Made by a program: the position numbers and the translations under genes
Part shown: positions 43,251-53,110 of the stretch, one piece after another
Position numbering within the stretch: position 1 is the first letter of the stretch
Layout: every line of letters begins with the position of its first letter
Assembly: GCA_030068075.1 (NCBI GenBank)
Contig: CM057833.1
Span: 45,775,587 to 45,839,586 of the forward strand
DNA length: 64,000 nt
Source of the DNA: Paguma larvata
Lineage: Eukaryota > Chordata > Mammalia > Carnivora > Viverridae
Direction: 5' to 3'
Notes under the pieces: generated by a model
What the model saw: the letters and a program-made list of their open reading frames with translations, nothing else
The model's database searches: none
What the model was told of the DNA's origin: nothing

Positions 43251-43625
43251 AATGACCTAACAGGCTCTTGGCTACCTCAGGACCTTTGCTCCTGCTCTTC
43301 TCTTTGTCTAGAATATTCTTCTCCCATCTCTTCATGTGATTAAATCCTTGTCATGCAGGTATCAATTCAATTGATAGTTCCTAACCCAAGCCTTCCCTGA
43401 ACACTCTACCTAGAGTTGGCCTCTGATCCAAGTTAATATCACATTACTTCATTATGGACGTTATTTTATTAAATTGTAATAGTCACTTATTTCCAATTAC
43501 TTTCTCTCTCCTTCACTGAAAGTAAGCTCCATTGAAGAGCAGGAACTTTGTCTTGTTCATTGCTCCATCTCTAGTGCTCAGAGCAGTGCTTGTCAAAATA
43601 TTTACTAAAGGAATGAATAAGTAAG

Positions 43626-44095
43626 TGGAAAATCTAGTTAATAGTGAGCAGAAGAGAAACTAAAAAAGAAACAAAAGAAGCTATCAATTTACATAATAAT
43701 AAGTGGGCGGGGGCAGAGAAATATATATTCAAACTGGGGCATTTAATAAATTTTGGCTTTGGAAAGATGAAAGGAGTGGAGAGTTAGAAGGAAAAAAGGA
43801 AGTTTTGAGAAGTGTCACTACAGGTGCTGTATAACACACACGGAGACTCAGTTCCCCTGGAGCCTCAGCTGTGTACCACGTGGAGTGTGACCTCAAGCAG
43901 AGGTGACATGGAGCCGTGGAACTGAGGAGTTTACTCATGAACCTCCTGCATTCATTTAACACATAGGAAAGCCCCTCTAAGATCTGAATCCTAAGAGGAA
44001 CACTGACAAGAATTAGACAACCCTCTCTTCAAGAAGCTTAAAGTGCAATACGGGGGCCAAGATGTGCATAGAGGCACTGGTGGGAAAGATGCTAA
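43626..44095. other. Unassigned non-coding sequence
   Basis: No gene. 43990-44095 may be antisense L2 ('caagaagcttaaagtgcaatacgg'). Confidence 0.3.
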
Positions 44096-44099
44096 GAGG

Positions 44100-44345
44100 A
44101 AGCATCTTCTTGGTACTTTACATAAAGTACCTCATGTGATGCCCACAGAAGGTATGTATCCCCATTCTACAGATGATCATAAAAATAGTAACATTGGTTG
44201 AGCGTCCGGTCTGTTTTAAGCTAAATGCTTTCTAGGAATTCCCAATGACTTCTCACTGACTCCTAGGAGGTATTTACAGCATAGTCTCCTTTGCACCTGT
44301 GAGAAAATTAAGCCTCAGAGAGCCGAAGTGATTTGTACAAGGTAA
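44100..44345 (-). repeat. Two adjoining MIR fragments
   Basis: 44100-44175 ('tggtactttacataaagtacctcatgtgatgcccacagaagg', 'ccccattctacagatgatc') and 44180-44345 ('tgagaaaattaagcctcagagagccgaagtgatttgtacaagg') are both reverse MIR. Confidence 0.65.
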
Positions 44346-44717
44346 TAGAACACCTCTACTCGAAAGAAAAAAACTAGGGATCCCTGTTCCCACTGGATGT
44401 CACGCAGAGACCATTTTCAGCTCTGTACAAGGAAGAAATTGCCAACCATCATAGCCGTCTGACAGTGCAGTGGGTTAGCCCATGAGATAATGAGTTCTCT
44501 TTTGGTATACACATCCAAGCAGAAACTAGACATTAATTTGCCTGGGATAATGCAGTGATTGCTGTGAATACAGGGATATTAAACCAATGACTTCTAAGTT
44601 TCTGGATGTAAGATCTCATGATTCTATTCCTAGATACATGGCTTTGGGACAGCCTTTCTCCGTAGATCGCATTTTCTTCCCATGGGATTTTATGACCATT
44701 AAGGTTACTTTCAGATA

Positions 44718-44968
44718 TTTTTTTGTTTTTTATTTGTTTTTTGTTTGTTTTGTTTGTTTGTTTGTTTGTTTTGTTTTTGAGAGAAAGAGAAAGAGAGAGA
44801 GAGAGCACAAGTGGGGAAGAGGGGCAGAGGAAGAGAGAGAGAATCTTAAGCAAGCTCCACACTCAGCACAGAGTCTGACACAGGGCTCCAATCCCACAAC
44901 CCTGGGATCATGACCTGAGCTGAAATCAAGAGTTCAACGCTCAACCAGCTGAGCCACCTAGGCACCCC
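44718..44968 (-). mobile_element. Carnivore tRNA-Lys SINE with (TTTG)n tail
   Basis: Inverted SINEC ending in 'aaccagctgagccacctaggcacccc'. Its A tail (here T side, 44718-44777) has become a TTTG array. A target duplication is weak: taaggttact / taagggttatct. Confidence 0.92.
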
Positions 44969-45734
44969 TAAGGGTTATCTGTTTTAAAGGACAAACATGG
45001 AAGCCGGGTTCACTGAGCTCTGGCCAGGTTTTTGATAACTCTCAGTGACAGTCCTGTCCAGTGGAGGGAGCTGGGAGATTTGAAATTTCACTTCCTCCCC
45101 AACTTTGCCTCCAGCTGCCCACAAGCCAATCCTTGTTGTGGAAAATTCCAGGCAGCAAAATACAGGTCTAATGACAAAGTCTTTTGGAAACATTCCCACA
45201 GCTGGCTTGGGAACCTGTACTTCCCCACACACCAACTCCATCCCCACACCACCCCCCAAAAATTTCACTTTATTAGAATTCCAATTATGCTCCAGTGATC
45301 TCAAATCCCCAGAATTCCTTTATCCCAGGGCAAGAGTAATTGGATTTTTCTCTTTCTAAGCCTCAGCCGCCCCTCCACTTCATCAGCATGCTGGGCTCTG
45401 GGCCCACCAGACCCTGGGAAGGAATTGAAAAGATGCCATGCAGCTTTATGAAATCATATATAAGATCTTTAAGGATGCTTTCTGCAGTGGAGGGGGAGTT
45501 TTTATTTTTCGATAAATCACTTCCAGTCTTCAGATAACAATTTTACAGTCTGTTAAGGTCCTGGGGTAGAATTTATGATTCTGGGGAACTGCTCCCTCTT
45601 TCTAATATGGCCCTTTCTTCTGTTTTCCCCACCCCACTCTCTTCTAGGAGGATCCAGGAAGGGGGATGGGAGGAGAGGAAGCTGAGCCAATGACCACCAC
45701 CACCTGTGCACGCAGCTTCCCCACACGTGCTGCG
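44969..45734. other. Unassigned single-copy sequence with a possible conserved block
   Basis: 45260-45540 has no recognised repeat and carries homeodomain- and TATA-like AT motifs ('attccaattatg', 'gagtaattgg', 'atttttcgataaatcac'). Frames of 84-106 codons overlap in conflicting phases at 44984-45359 and are not called. Confidence 0.3.
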
Positions 45735-45930
45735 CTCTGTGTCTTAGAAGCACTTTAACATCACTCGTGTTAGTTCACCTTTATGAAGAGGCTGAAAGCA
45801 GGCTGAACAGGAATTCCTGGTCCTATTTTCTAGATGGGGACAGTGAGGCTCCCAATAGAGGCAGGATTTAACCTCCCTTTTTCTGATTCCAAGTCCAAGG
45901 CCCTTTCCAACACCTCCAGATGGCCTCCTA
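45735..45930 (-). repeat. MIR fragment
   Basis: 'ctattttctagatggggacagtgaggctcc', 'aggatttaacctccctttttctgattccaagtccaaggccc' is reverse MIR. Confidence 0.6.
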
Positions 45931-46229
45931 ATTAACATGTGGCCTCATTTCTATTCCTGAGTTCAGAAGGGGACCCAGGTTGGAAGGGCTGAACTTCCCA
46001 ACTGATAAGCTAAGAATCAAAAAGTAATATGTCTTATGATAATGGGGGAGAACTGTCCCACAGCCAGCAGTAGATTGAGGTGGTAAACTTCTTAACCAAA
46101 TATTTGCGATATTCTTTAATCCACATTACAAGCTAATGTCACAGTTATTTCCTCCAAGGATGAGTGTGTGATTGAGTCACCTGATTGCACAAGAGCTTTC
46201 AGTTTCTTTTTTGCCTAAAGGGAAAAATT

Positions 46230-46460
46230 GTAGAGTTGAAAAGAAACTTGAGGACCATCTAATCCATACTCTAAACGATGCAATAATGTGTTCTACCAAC
46301 CATACCGATATCCCCCAGGCCTCTGCTTGAGTAACTCCAGTGATGGGAATCTCATCACCCTTTCCATTCCTTCTTTCATTTACTTGCCTTCTTTTATATA
46401 AACAACAGGTATTTACTGGACAAGCATGCATTAATCCTGGGAATACAATCCTGAATATCA
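46230..46460 (-). repeat. MIR/L2-related fragments
   Basis: 46230-46280 ('gaaacttgaggaccatctaatccatactc') and 46395-46455 ('aacaacaggtatttactggacaagcatgc') resemble old MIR-related and L2 termini. Weak. Confidence 0.35.
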
Positions 46461-46469
46461 CATACTCAA

Positions 46470-46615
46470 ACAGTGGTTAAGAGAAAAGTTCTGTAGGCAG
46501 ATGCCTGGGATCAAATTCCATTTTGAATTTTGTTGCTATATAACTTGGGCAATTACTTAACCTCTTTTCGGTTCAATTTCCCTGTATGTAAAATAAGGAT
46601 AAGAATACTATCATC
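46470..46615 (+). repeat. MIR fragment
   Basis: 'cagtggttaagagaaaagttctgtaggcagatgcctgggatcaaattcc', 'aacttgggcaattacttaacctcttttcggttcaatttccctg' is a good forward MIR. Confidence 0.85.
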
Positions 46616-46980
46616 CTGGCACATTGTAAGCACTGAGTACATGGGAGCTAGGAACATAGATAGGTAAACAGGCATCTACAATGAAGTATGTGTACAGAAA
46701 GCTGTGAGAATATCTAATCCATTGCAGAGGGGGGGCCAGGGAAGGCTTCCTGAAAGCAATGACCTCTAAGTGAGACATTACAGCCAAGCAGGAGTTGTCC
46801 AATCAAAGAAGTTAACAATTTCAGGAAGAAGAAATGGAACTGCAGTCACTGTCCTGGAATTAATAGAAAGCATGGAGTGTTCAAAGAATTATAAGAGTTC
46901 GGCATATCTGGAACAGAGGGGGCAAGGCAGGGGTGTGAGCTAACCATTTCCTTTTTGGAGAGCTTGAGCATGGGAAAATC
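46616..46980 (-). repeat. L2 fragment
   Basis: 'gggccagggaaggcttcctgaaagcaatgacctctaagtgagac' and the following 100 bases have the order of an antisense L2 3' region. Confidence 0.5.
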
Positions 46981-46984
46981 CTCT

Positions 46985-47540
46985 CTATGTCTGGATCTCT
47001 GGCACAGCACTTAAAGTTTCTGCAGTTTGGCCCCAACTTACTTTTGCAAATTTATCTCTCAGTTTTGTACATGTCTATCCACAAGAATTATGCCTTTCCA
47101 CATCTAGGCCTTTGCTCATGCTCTTTCCCTTCCCGGGAATATTTCCTATAGTGGGCGTTCAGGATTTGGATTTTCTCAGTCCCCCTTCACATCATCTGTT
47201 GCTTATAGAATCCCTCTTTATTTTTCTTATTTTTTTAAACATTTATTCCTTTTTTGAGAGACAAAAAGAAACAGTGTGAGCAGAGAAAGGACAGAGAGAG
47301 AGGGAGACACAGAATCCAAAGCAGGCTCCAGGTTCTGAGCTGTCAGCACAAAGCCCAATGTTGGGCTCAGACTCATGAATCGTGAGATCGTGACCTGAGC
47401 CAAACTTGGATGCTTAACCTACTAAGCCACCCAAGTTCCCCCAAAATCCCTCTTTCATATAGGGCGCACCGATTCCATGTGATTCGGGTGCCTTACCTTA
47501 ATCTAACACCACCTCTGGGCTATGTCCCACAGAATGGCCC
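46985..47540 (+). repeat. L2 3' region, split by a SINE
   Basis: Left part 46985-47219: 'tctgcagtttggccccaacttac', 'aggcctttgctcatgctctttcccttcccgggaatatttcc'. It resumes after the SINE at about 47445 with the duplicated 'aatccctcttt'. Confidence 0.6.
47220..47444 (-). mobile_element. Carnivore tRNA-Lys SINE
   Basis: Inverted SINEC: 'tttttttaaacatttattcc', GA-rich body, 'ggttctgagctgtcagcacaaagccc', 'gtgagatcgtgacctgagcc', head complement 'aagccacccaagttcccc'. Target duplication aatccctcttt at 47209-47219 and 47445-47455. Confidence 0.93.
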
Positions 47541-47890
47541 ACTCTCTGGCCATAGTGATGACTTCAGAGATGGACAATAACCCAAGCCAAACTATCCAGA
47601 GTCCTCCCTTGAATTTCCACTGAAGCTGCTATCCCCTGGGTGTTGCTCAACTGACAGGACATGAGTTTGAGGCTACTGGGCCATCTTGCCTGCCCTTCGA
47701 AAGGAATCATCCTGATGAATAATGCCAAGGAGAGAAAAGCAGAGCCATGAGATGGCAATAGAGAGAGAAGCAAGATAATATCATCTGAGGCCCTGGATGG
47801 AGACCTGTCTAGAACCAGCAGTTGCTGGACTTCTGAATTATGTGAGCCAATAAATTCTCTTTTTCTTAAACTCCTTCAATTAGATTTTTG
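47540..47890 (+). mobile_element. MLT1-like LTR fossil
   Basis: The 3' part 'agttgctggacttctgaattatgtgagccaataaattctctttttcttaaac' is the hallmark of MLT1 (MaLR) LTR ends with its polyadenylation signal (AATAAA at 47850-47855). The 5' part is diverged. Confidence 0.65.
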
Positions 47891-48240
47891 CCTCTTCAAA
47901 CCAAAAAGGTTCTAATTCACTTTCTGACTCCTTTGTCCCCTGTCACAGTTTAGCACAGTCACCAACTTTTCAATGATTATCTCATCCAGAAGCAATGCTC
48001 ATCTTCCCCTCCACCTCACCATGTTCTTTTTAGTCATAGACACCCAGGTCTGCAGTAGCCAACTGGCCTGTATCACATCCTACCTTCCCTTTAGAAATGG
48101 TACAGATATCCAATTTAGTATTTATAGACAAGCAGCCTTGTATATCCATGGTGAGTAGTATAGTATCCACTACAGAGCAGATGTTCAGCAAACATTTACA
48201 GAGAAAAAGAAGAGAAATATGAATGAGAAGCATTGGACAC
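47891..48240 (+). repeat. Probable L2 remainder
   Basis: Ends with 'gtgagtagtatagtatccactacagagcagatgttcagcaaacatttacag', an L2-terminus-like phrase. The rest is unassigned. Confidence 0.4.
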
Positions 48241-48244
48241 GGAG

Positions 48245-48340
48245 ATTCCAACTCCAGGTCTAATATTTCCTAAATGGGTATCCTTGGAAAAGCCATTTAC
48301 CTCCTCCAGACTCAGTTTCTATACCCCTTTACTTCATATA
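48245..48340 (+). repeat. MIR fragment
   Basis: 'cttggaaaagccatttacctcctccagactcagtttctataccc' is forward MIR. Confidence 0.55.
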
Positions 48341-48357
48341 TAGAGATGATATTTTTT

Positions 48358-48563
48358 AAGGTTTTTATTTATTATTGAGAGACAGAGAGAGACAGAACAT
48401 GAGCATGGGAGGGGCAGAGAAAGAAGGAGACACAGAAACTGAAGCAAGCTCCAGGCTCTGAGCTGTCAGCACAGAGCCGATGCGGGGCTCGAACTCACAG
48501 ACCGCGAGATCATGACCTGAGCCGAAGTCGGACACTCAACCGACTGAGCCATCCAGGCGCCCC
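48358..48563 (-). mobile_element. Carnivore tRNA-Lys SINE (young-looking)
   Basis: Inverted SINEC with well preserved segments, 'aggctctgagctgtcagcacagagcc', 'gcgagatcatgacctgagccgaagtcggacac', 'aaccgactgagccatccaggcgcccc'. Target duplication tagagatgatatttttt / tagagatgacattttta (48341-48357 and 48564-48580). Confidence 0.95.
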
Positions 48564-48599
48564 TAGAGATGACATTTTTAAAGTCATTACAGGATGGAC

Positions 48600-49230
48600 T
48601 AAAAGAATGCATGTTACATATTCATAATTACCAAAACATGGAAGGAACCAAGATGTCCTTCAGTAGGTAAATAAACTGTCGGTCCATCTAGACAATGGAC
48701 TATTATTTAGTGTTAAAAATAATCAAGCCGTGAAAAGACATGGAGGAAACTTAAATGCCTATTACTAAGTGAAGAAAGCCAATCTGAAAAGTCTACACTG
48801 GGTGATTCCAACCATATGACATTCTGAAAAAGGCAAAACTATGGAGACCATAAAAAGATCAGCGATTCTGAACAGAGGGTGCGAGGAGTGGAGAGATGAA
48901 TGGGTGTAACACAGAGGATTTTCAGGGCAGTGAAAATTCTCTGCATGGTATTATAATGATGGATATATGTCATTAGCCATTTGTCCAAACCCATAAATGT
49001 ATAACAACAAAAGTGAACCCTAAGATAAATTATAGACTTGGGGTGATTATGATGTGTCAATGTAGGTTCATCCTTGGTAAAAGAACATACCATTCTGGTG
49101 AGTAATGTTGACAACTGGAGAGGCTATACATGTATGGGGGCAGGGATAATATGGGAAATCTCTTTATCTTTATCTCAATTTTATTGTAAACCTCAAATAT
49201 TTCTTAAAAACTTTAGTCTTAAAAATAATA
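48600..49230 (+). mobile_element. Old L1 3' end
   Basis: 'ttcataattaccaaaacatggaaggaaccaagatgtccttcag' corresponds to the ORF2 end region. 'gttaaaaataatcaagccgtgaaaagacatggaggaaac' and 'tatgtcattagccatttgtccaaacccataaatgtat' are typical of ancient L1 3'UTRs. Frames are destroyed. Confidence 0.85.
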
Positions 49231-49314
49231 AAGTAGTAAATGCTTTTCAAACGAATACATGTTTTATGCTTTGTAAAATGTAGAGACACATTTAAGTAAG
49301 TTAAAACTTCAGTC

Positions 49315-49480
49315 AAGGAGTAAGGTGTCCAGATTCTGAGTTCAAGACATCTCTGAGACTAATGATTCATGTGACAAGTTGATTATCTTTTCTGTTTACT
49401 CATTTATAAAATGAGGTCAGAGAGGAGAGGACTAGGTGAGTTTTAGGACCATTTTATGATTCTATAATGCAAAAACATCA
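49315..49480 (+). repeat. MIR fragment
   Basis: 'gtccagattctgagttcaagac', 'gtgacaagttgattatcttttctgtttactcatttataaaatgagg' is forward MIR. Confidence 0.6.
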
Positions 49481-49524
49481 TTTCCTGATAGCTTAGCACT
49501 TGGCATATTAAAATCTCCCCCATA

Positions 49525-49711
49525 ACAGGGCACATGGTTGGCTCAATCGGTTAAGCATCCAACTCTTGATTTTGGCTCAGGGCATGATCTCATGGTTTGT
49601 GAGTTTGAGCCCTGCATTGGGTTCTGTGCTGAGAGCATGGAGTCTGCTTGGGATTCTCTGTCCTTCCTTCTCTCTCTGACCCCACCCTCACTCAAAAATA
49701 AATAAACTTTT
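49525..49711 (+). mobile_element. Carnivore tRNA-Lys SINE
   Basis: Head 'cagggcacatggttggctcaatcggttaag', B-box region 'gtgagtttgagccctgc', short CT-rich body and tail 'caaaaataaataaac'. Flanks aaaatctcccccat (about 49510-49523) and aaaactcttccccat (about 49713-49727). Confidence 0.92.
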
Positions 49712-49789
49712 TAAAACTCTTCCCCATGTCAAGAGAGGCAAGATATTACTCCAGGACTCTGAGGATGAGCGGAGTCCCCTTTTGTCATT

Positions 49790-50055
49790 ACTTTCCATCA
49801 ATATAATATTTTATTGAGTGCTTAAATTTGACAAGAATCATGGGAGGTAATTACCATAATTATCTCATTTATTCTTAAAACGAACTCTGTGATACAGAAT
49901 CTATTCTCTCCTTTCTAAAAACAGAGAAACTGAGGCCTAGAAACTGAGGCCTAGAAACTGAGGCATAGAAACTGAGCCCAAAGCTAATACTGTCATTCAA
50001 ACCTGGGCAAGCCTTCTTCCAAAGCCCATATTCTTAACCATTACACTGCTCTGCC
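49790..50055 (-). repeat. MIR fragment with internal tandem duplication
   Basis: A long reverse MIR ('tattttattgagtgcttaaatttgacaagaatc', 'tcatttattcttaaaacgaactctgtg', 'cattcaaacctgggcaagccttcttccaaagcccatattcttaacc'). Its core 'aaactgaggcctag' occurs in a tandem array at 49926-49977 (see findings). Confidence 0.85.
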
Positions 50056-50139
50056 TCCCTATGATTCCTACTGTATCACTTGACAAAGGCTGAGAAAGAG
50101 AATTCTGTATCTGCTCCAGGCGGCCCCTGCAGTCCTGGC

Positions 50140-50320
50140 CATGCTGACAGTCCAGGGTGCCGGGGGGCCCTACATCGAGCGGGAATGCCATGCTGCTAAT
50201 GGAAGAAAATGTAATTATAGAGCATAATTACAGTGTATCGCATTCTGTAATTACACTGACAGTATTTAATATAGAACATATTCTGGAGCTAAATGGAATG
50301 GAAACACCCCCAAACAGAAC
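50140..50320. promoter_or_regulatory. Candidate conserved non-coding element with TAATTA motifs
   Basis: Non-repetitive, AT-rich, with two dyad-like homeodomain sites: 'gtaattatagagcataattac' (about 50211-50231) and 'ctgtaattacactg' (about 50246-50259). Function is inference. Confidence 0.3.
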
Positions 50321-50399
50321 AGTCAGAGCTGCTAAGAACCTGTCTCTTGACATTAGGGGATCGTAAAATTTCTACATCACGTTTCCCATCTTCGTGGAA

Positions 50400-51205
50400 A
50401 ATACATTGTCCACACATGGTCCACGCCTTAACTTGGTGCTCTCCATCCCTCCTCCCCATATCCTGCAGACCTTACCTCTCAGAGCTGCCCCATCCACTCC
50501 AACTCCACTGCTTCTTTCCTCCTTCAGACATTGTCATCTCTCCCCTACTCTATTTCTGTAACTTTCCAACTGGTCTCTTGGCCTTCCAAGATGCCCTGTG
50601 GGTTGTCCTCCACACTATAGCTGAGGGAATCATCCCAGAATGCAAATCTTACCATGTCATTTCCTTGCTTACAACTTTCCAGTGGCTGCTCATTGCTGAG
50701 TGCAAGCACCTTTGCTCAGCACACTGAACCTTGGCAATCTGGTCTGTGCTCCTATTCCTGACCGCATCTCCTGACACTGCCCCTTGCTCCAGCCATTCTG
50801 AACTGTCTGTGCAGATTCTGGAATCTCTCATGTCTCTCCATGTTGGTGCACATTATCCTCTGCCTGAAAGGCTTTCCTTTAACATTTTCCCTAACTCATA
50901 CTCATCCTTCAGAAACAGCTCGCATGCCATCATCTCCTAACAGACTTCCCTGACCCCCAAACTGGGTTGGTTACCACTGATAAGTGCTTCTTCAGCTTCT
51001 AGCAGGAAACTCACACCACTGTGTCATAATTGTCTATTTTCTTCTCAGTCTCCCCAACAAAACTAGGAGCACTTAAGAACAGGGACTGTGTTTTTATTTT
51101 GTTTTATTTTTATTTCTATATCCCCAATGCCTAGAATGATGCCTGGTATACAGTAATGTTCCATGTTTCTTAAATAATGGATGAAATAGTGGATGGATGG
51201 ATGAG
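50400..51205 (+). repeat. Long L2 3' region
   Basis: About 800 bp in L2 order: 'aacttggtgctctccatccctcctcccc', 'atcttaccatgtcatttccttgcttacaactttccagtggctgctcattgctgag', 'gcaatctggtctgtgctcctattcctgaccgcatctcc', 'ctctgcctgaaaggctttcc', 'aactaggagcacttaagaacagggactgtg', 'atgcctagaatgatgcctggtatac'. The 144-codon frame at 50293-50727 is inside it and is not a gene. Confidence 0.9.
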
Positions 51206-51269
51206 AAAAATATTTAAAGAATTCTGTATAAGCAGTTAAGATCTTATTTCTATGATAGCTATAATTCCA

Positions 51270-51440
51270 TAGAATTATAAAGAGTCACAAATTTAAAAAC
51301 TTTTTAGATCTTCCTTTCCTTTTAAAAATGAGGGGAAAAAAGAGCACCAAAGAACTGAAGAAACTTTCCCAAGCTCACACAGCAAGTATATGAAAGTCTA
51401 GGAAAGAAAAGAGGTCTTTCAATTCCACGTGTAGCACTGT
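51270..51440 (-). repeat. MIR fragment
   Basis: 'gaactgaagaaactttcccaagctcacacagcaagtatatgaaag' is the reverse MIR core. Confidence 0.65.
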
Positions 51441-51899
51441 TCCATAATATGGTAAAATATTTACCTATTTATTGACAAAGAGCTAGGCTATAGGGAAGGG
51501 GTATCAGAAAATTTTAAATGTTAATATCAGAAATAATTTGAGTACAAATTTAGTCTCTAGGTTGTGTGGGTTGTAACATTTGGCATCACAACCTTTATGA
51601 TTTTCCTCATGTAGGTCCTCGTAAAAGAAAAGAAATCTATTTTCCACTTAGGTGTGGGCTCCACGGAGCTTTCTCACACTCACTGGCTGCCCCAGGGATA
51701 CATACACATGCTAGAGAAAAGAGAAAAATGAATGAAGCAGCTACAGAAATCACATCTCCGCTTCATCAGAAAAGATGAATGTGTCCAGGACTTGTTTATT
51801 TAGAATACCAAATACCTACTTGCACTTGTGAAATAATCCAGAGACCAAAAATCCAAGAACTAAATTCTCACAACAATGGACTCTCTTCCTCCCCACCTC
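51441..51899. other. Unassigned non-coding sequence
   Basis: No recognised gene or repeat. Confidence 0.3.
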
Positions 51900-52010
51900 T
51901 TCATTCTTTTATTCGTCCAACAATTATTAACTGAGTACCAACTACATGCCAGGCACTAGGATTCCGGCAGTGGATGAACCAGGACCTCTGCCCTCATTGT
52001 GTCTCTATTA
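51900..52010 (-). repeat. L2 3'-end fragment
   Basis: 'ccaacaattattaactgagtaccaactacatgccaggcactaggattccggcagtggatgaacc' is antisense L2. Confidence 0.8.
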
Positions 52011-52011
52011 C

Positions 52012-52235
52012 AGAGGCCGTGTTGTGCAATGATAAAGCACCTGCCACTGCAGTCAGAGAGCCTAAGGTCAAATCTCAACTCGGCCACCAACTGCCTTTGA
52101 ATTTGGGCAGGTCGCTTGGCTTCTTAGTCTATTAAATGGGGACATAATTAGACTCCTCCTTGTAGCGTTATTGTGAGGACCAAATGAAGCAATATAAATA
52201 AAGTGCTTAAAACCATGGGTGGCATACACCATATT
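52012..52235 (+). repeat. MIR fragment, near full length
   Basis: 'gtgttgtgcaatgataaagcacctgccactgcagtcagagagcctaaggtcaaatctcaactcggccaccaactg', 'tgggcaggtcgcttggcttcttagtctattaaatgggg', 'gtgaggaccaaatgaagcaatataaataaagtgcttaaaacc' cover most of MIR. Confidence 0.9.
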
Positions 52236-52253
52236 TCAATAAACAATAGCTTC

Positions 52254-52460
52254 GGGGCATCTGGGTGGCTCAGTCAGTTGAATGTCAGAGTTTTCGGCTC
52301 AGGTAATGACCTCACAGCTTGTGAGTTCGAGCACCACATAGGGCTCCCTGCTGTCAGCACAGAGCCTGCTTCAAATCTTCTGTCCCTGTCTCTCTCTCTC
52401 TGCCCCTCCCCTACTTGCTCTCTCTCAGAAACAAATAAAACATTTTTTAAGTTAAAAAAA
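52254..52460 (+). mobile_element. Carnivore tRNA-Lys SINE
   Basis: Head 'ggggcatctgggtggctcagtcag', B-box region 'gtgagttcgagcacc', CT-rich body and A-rich tail. Target duplication aataaacaatagcttc / aataaaccatagcttc (52238-52253 and 52461-52476). Confidence 0.95.
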
Positions 52461-52509
52461 AATAAACCATAGCTTCTATTTTCTATTTGCATGCCATCAG
52501 AGAGAAGTA

Positions 52510-52650
52510 GATGATAAAGCTGCAAGGAGTCAGAGAGGAGGCAGTATCACACTTGTTTCAGAGATAGGGAAACGGCATCTCAGAGAAGACAAGCAGTATG
52601 TCCCAGGTCACACAGCATATTGGTGTCAACCTCAGTTGTACTCCATTTTT
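52510..52650 (-). repeat. MIR fragment
   Basis: 'ttcagagatagggaaacggcatctcagagaagacaagcagtatgtcccaggtcacacagcatattgg' is the reverse MIR core. Confidence 0.75.
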
Positions 52651-52654
52651 TTTG

Positions 52655-52790
52655 AGGTAAATAGTGGTTGGATATCACCAATTTTACTTTATTTTTTTAT
52701 AGTTTTAATATAATTTATTGTCAAATTGGGTAACCTACAGTATGTAAAGTGTACTCTTGTTTTTTGGGGTAGATTTTCATGGTTCATCAC
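52655..52790 (-). mobile_element. Possible short antisense L1 3'-end fragment
   Basis: 'tataatttattgtcaaattgggtaacc' resembles the reverse complement of the 3' end of the intact L1 (about 23500-23525). The rest is weak. Confidence 0.35.
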
Positions 52791-52839
52791 TAGTGTTACT
52801 CCATTTTAAGGTCATCCCTATGTGAATGACCCAAGAGAC

Positions 52840-52978
52840 CTTGCCCAGGCACTGCTAGCCTCATAGATCTGGGTTTAAGCCCTGACCCAACCTCTTCCTG
52901 GCTCTATTACCTTAGACAGTTTGTTTAATCTCTTTGAATCTCCATTTTGCCATCTGGAGAATGGGCATGATATGCTAC

Positions 52979-52985
<7 letters not shown>
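52840..52985 (+). repeat. MIR fragment
   Basis: 'gatctgggtttaagccctgacccaacctcttcctggctctattaccttagacagtttgtttaatctctttgaatctcc' is forward MIR. Its 3' part has expanded into a GAT array. Confidence 0.8.
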
Positions 52986-53009
<24 letters not shown>

Positions 53010-53011
53010 AG
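52978..53011. repeat. (GAT)n microsatellite
   Basis: About ten pure GAT units beginning where a MIR normally carries short AT-rich repeats. Confidence 0.95.
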
Positions 53012-53110
53012 TGTTCATAATAGTAACAATTCTTCCCTCGCAGTTGGGGGGGGTGGGGCTTTAATAAGATATTGGATGTGGTAAGGGTGTATTAACTGTA
53101 ACTTCAACCT

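Larger units (their letters stand above)
42780..43625 (+). repeat. L2 3' end, interrupted by a microsatellite and a MER5A
   Basis: Long L2 tail: 'cagccaaagtaatgttttaaaaatcaagtcag', 'ccaaactccttactgtgttttacaaaaccctacatgatctggcctcc', 'tttgctcctgctcttctctttgtctagaatattcttc', 'agcaggaactttgtcttgttcattgctccatctctagtgc'. It is split by 42852-42905 (AAAC repeat) and 43068-43250 (MER5A). Confidence 0.88.

Noticed and set aside
50293..50727. 144-codon forward frame
   Set aside because: Mostly within a long L2 3' region. The translation has no domain and the DNA is explained by the repeat.
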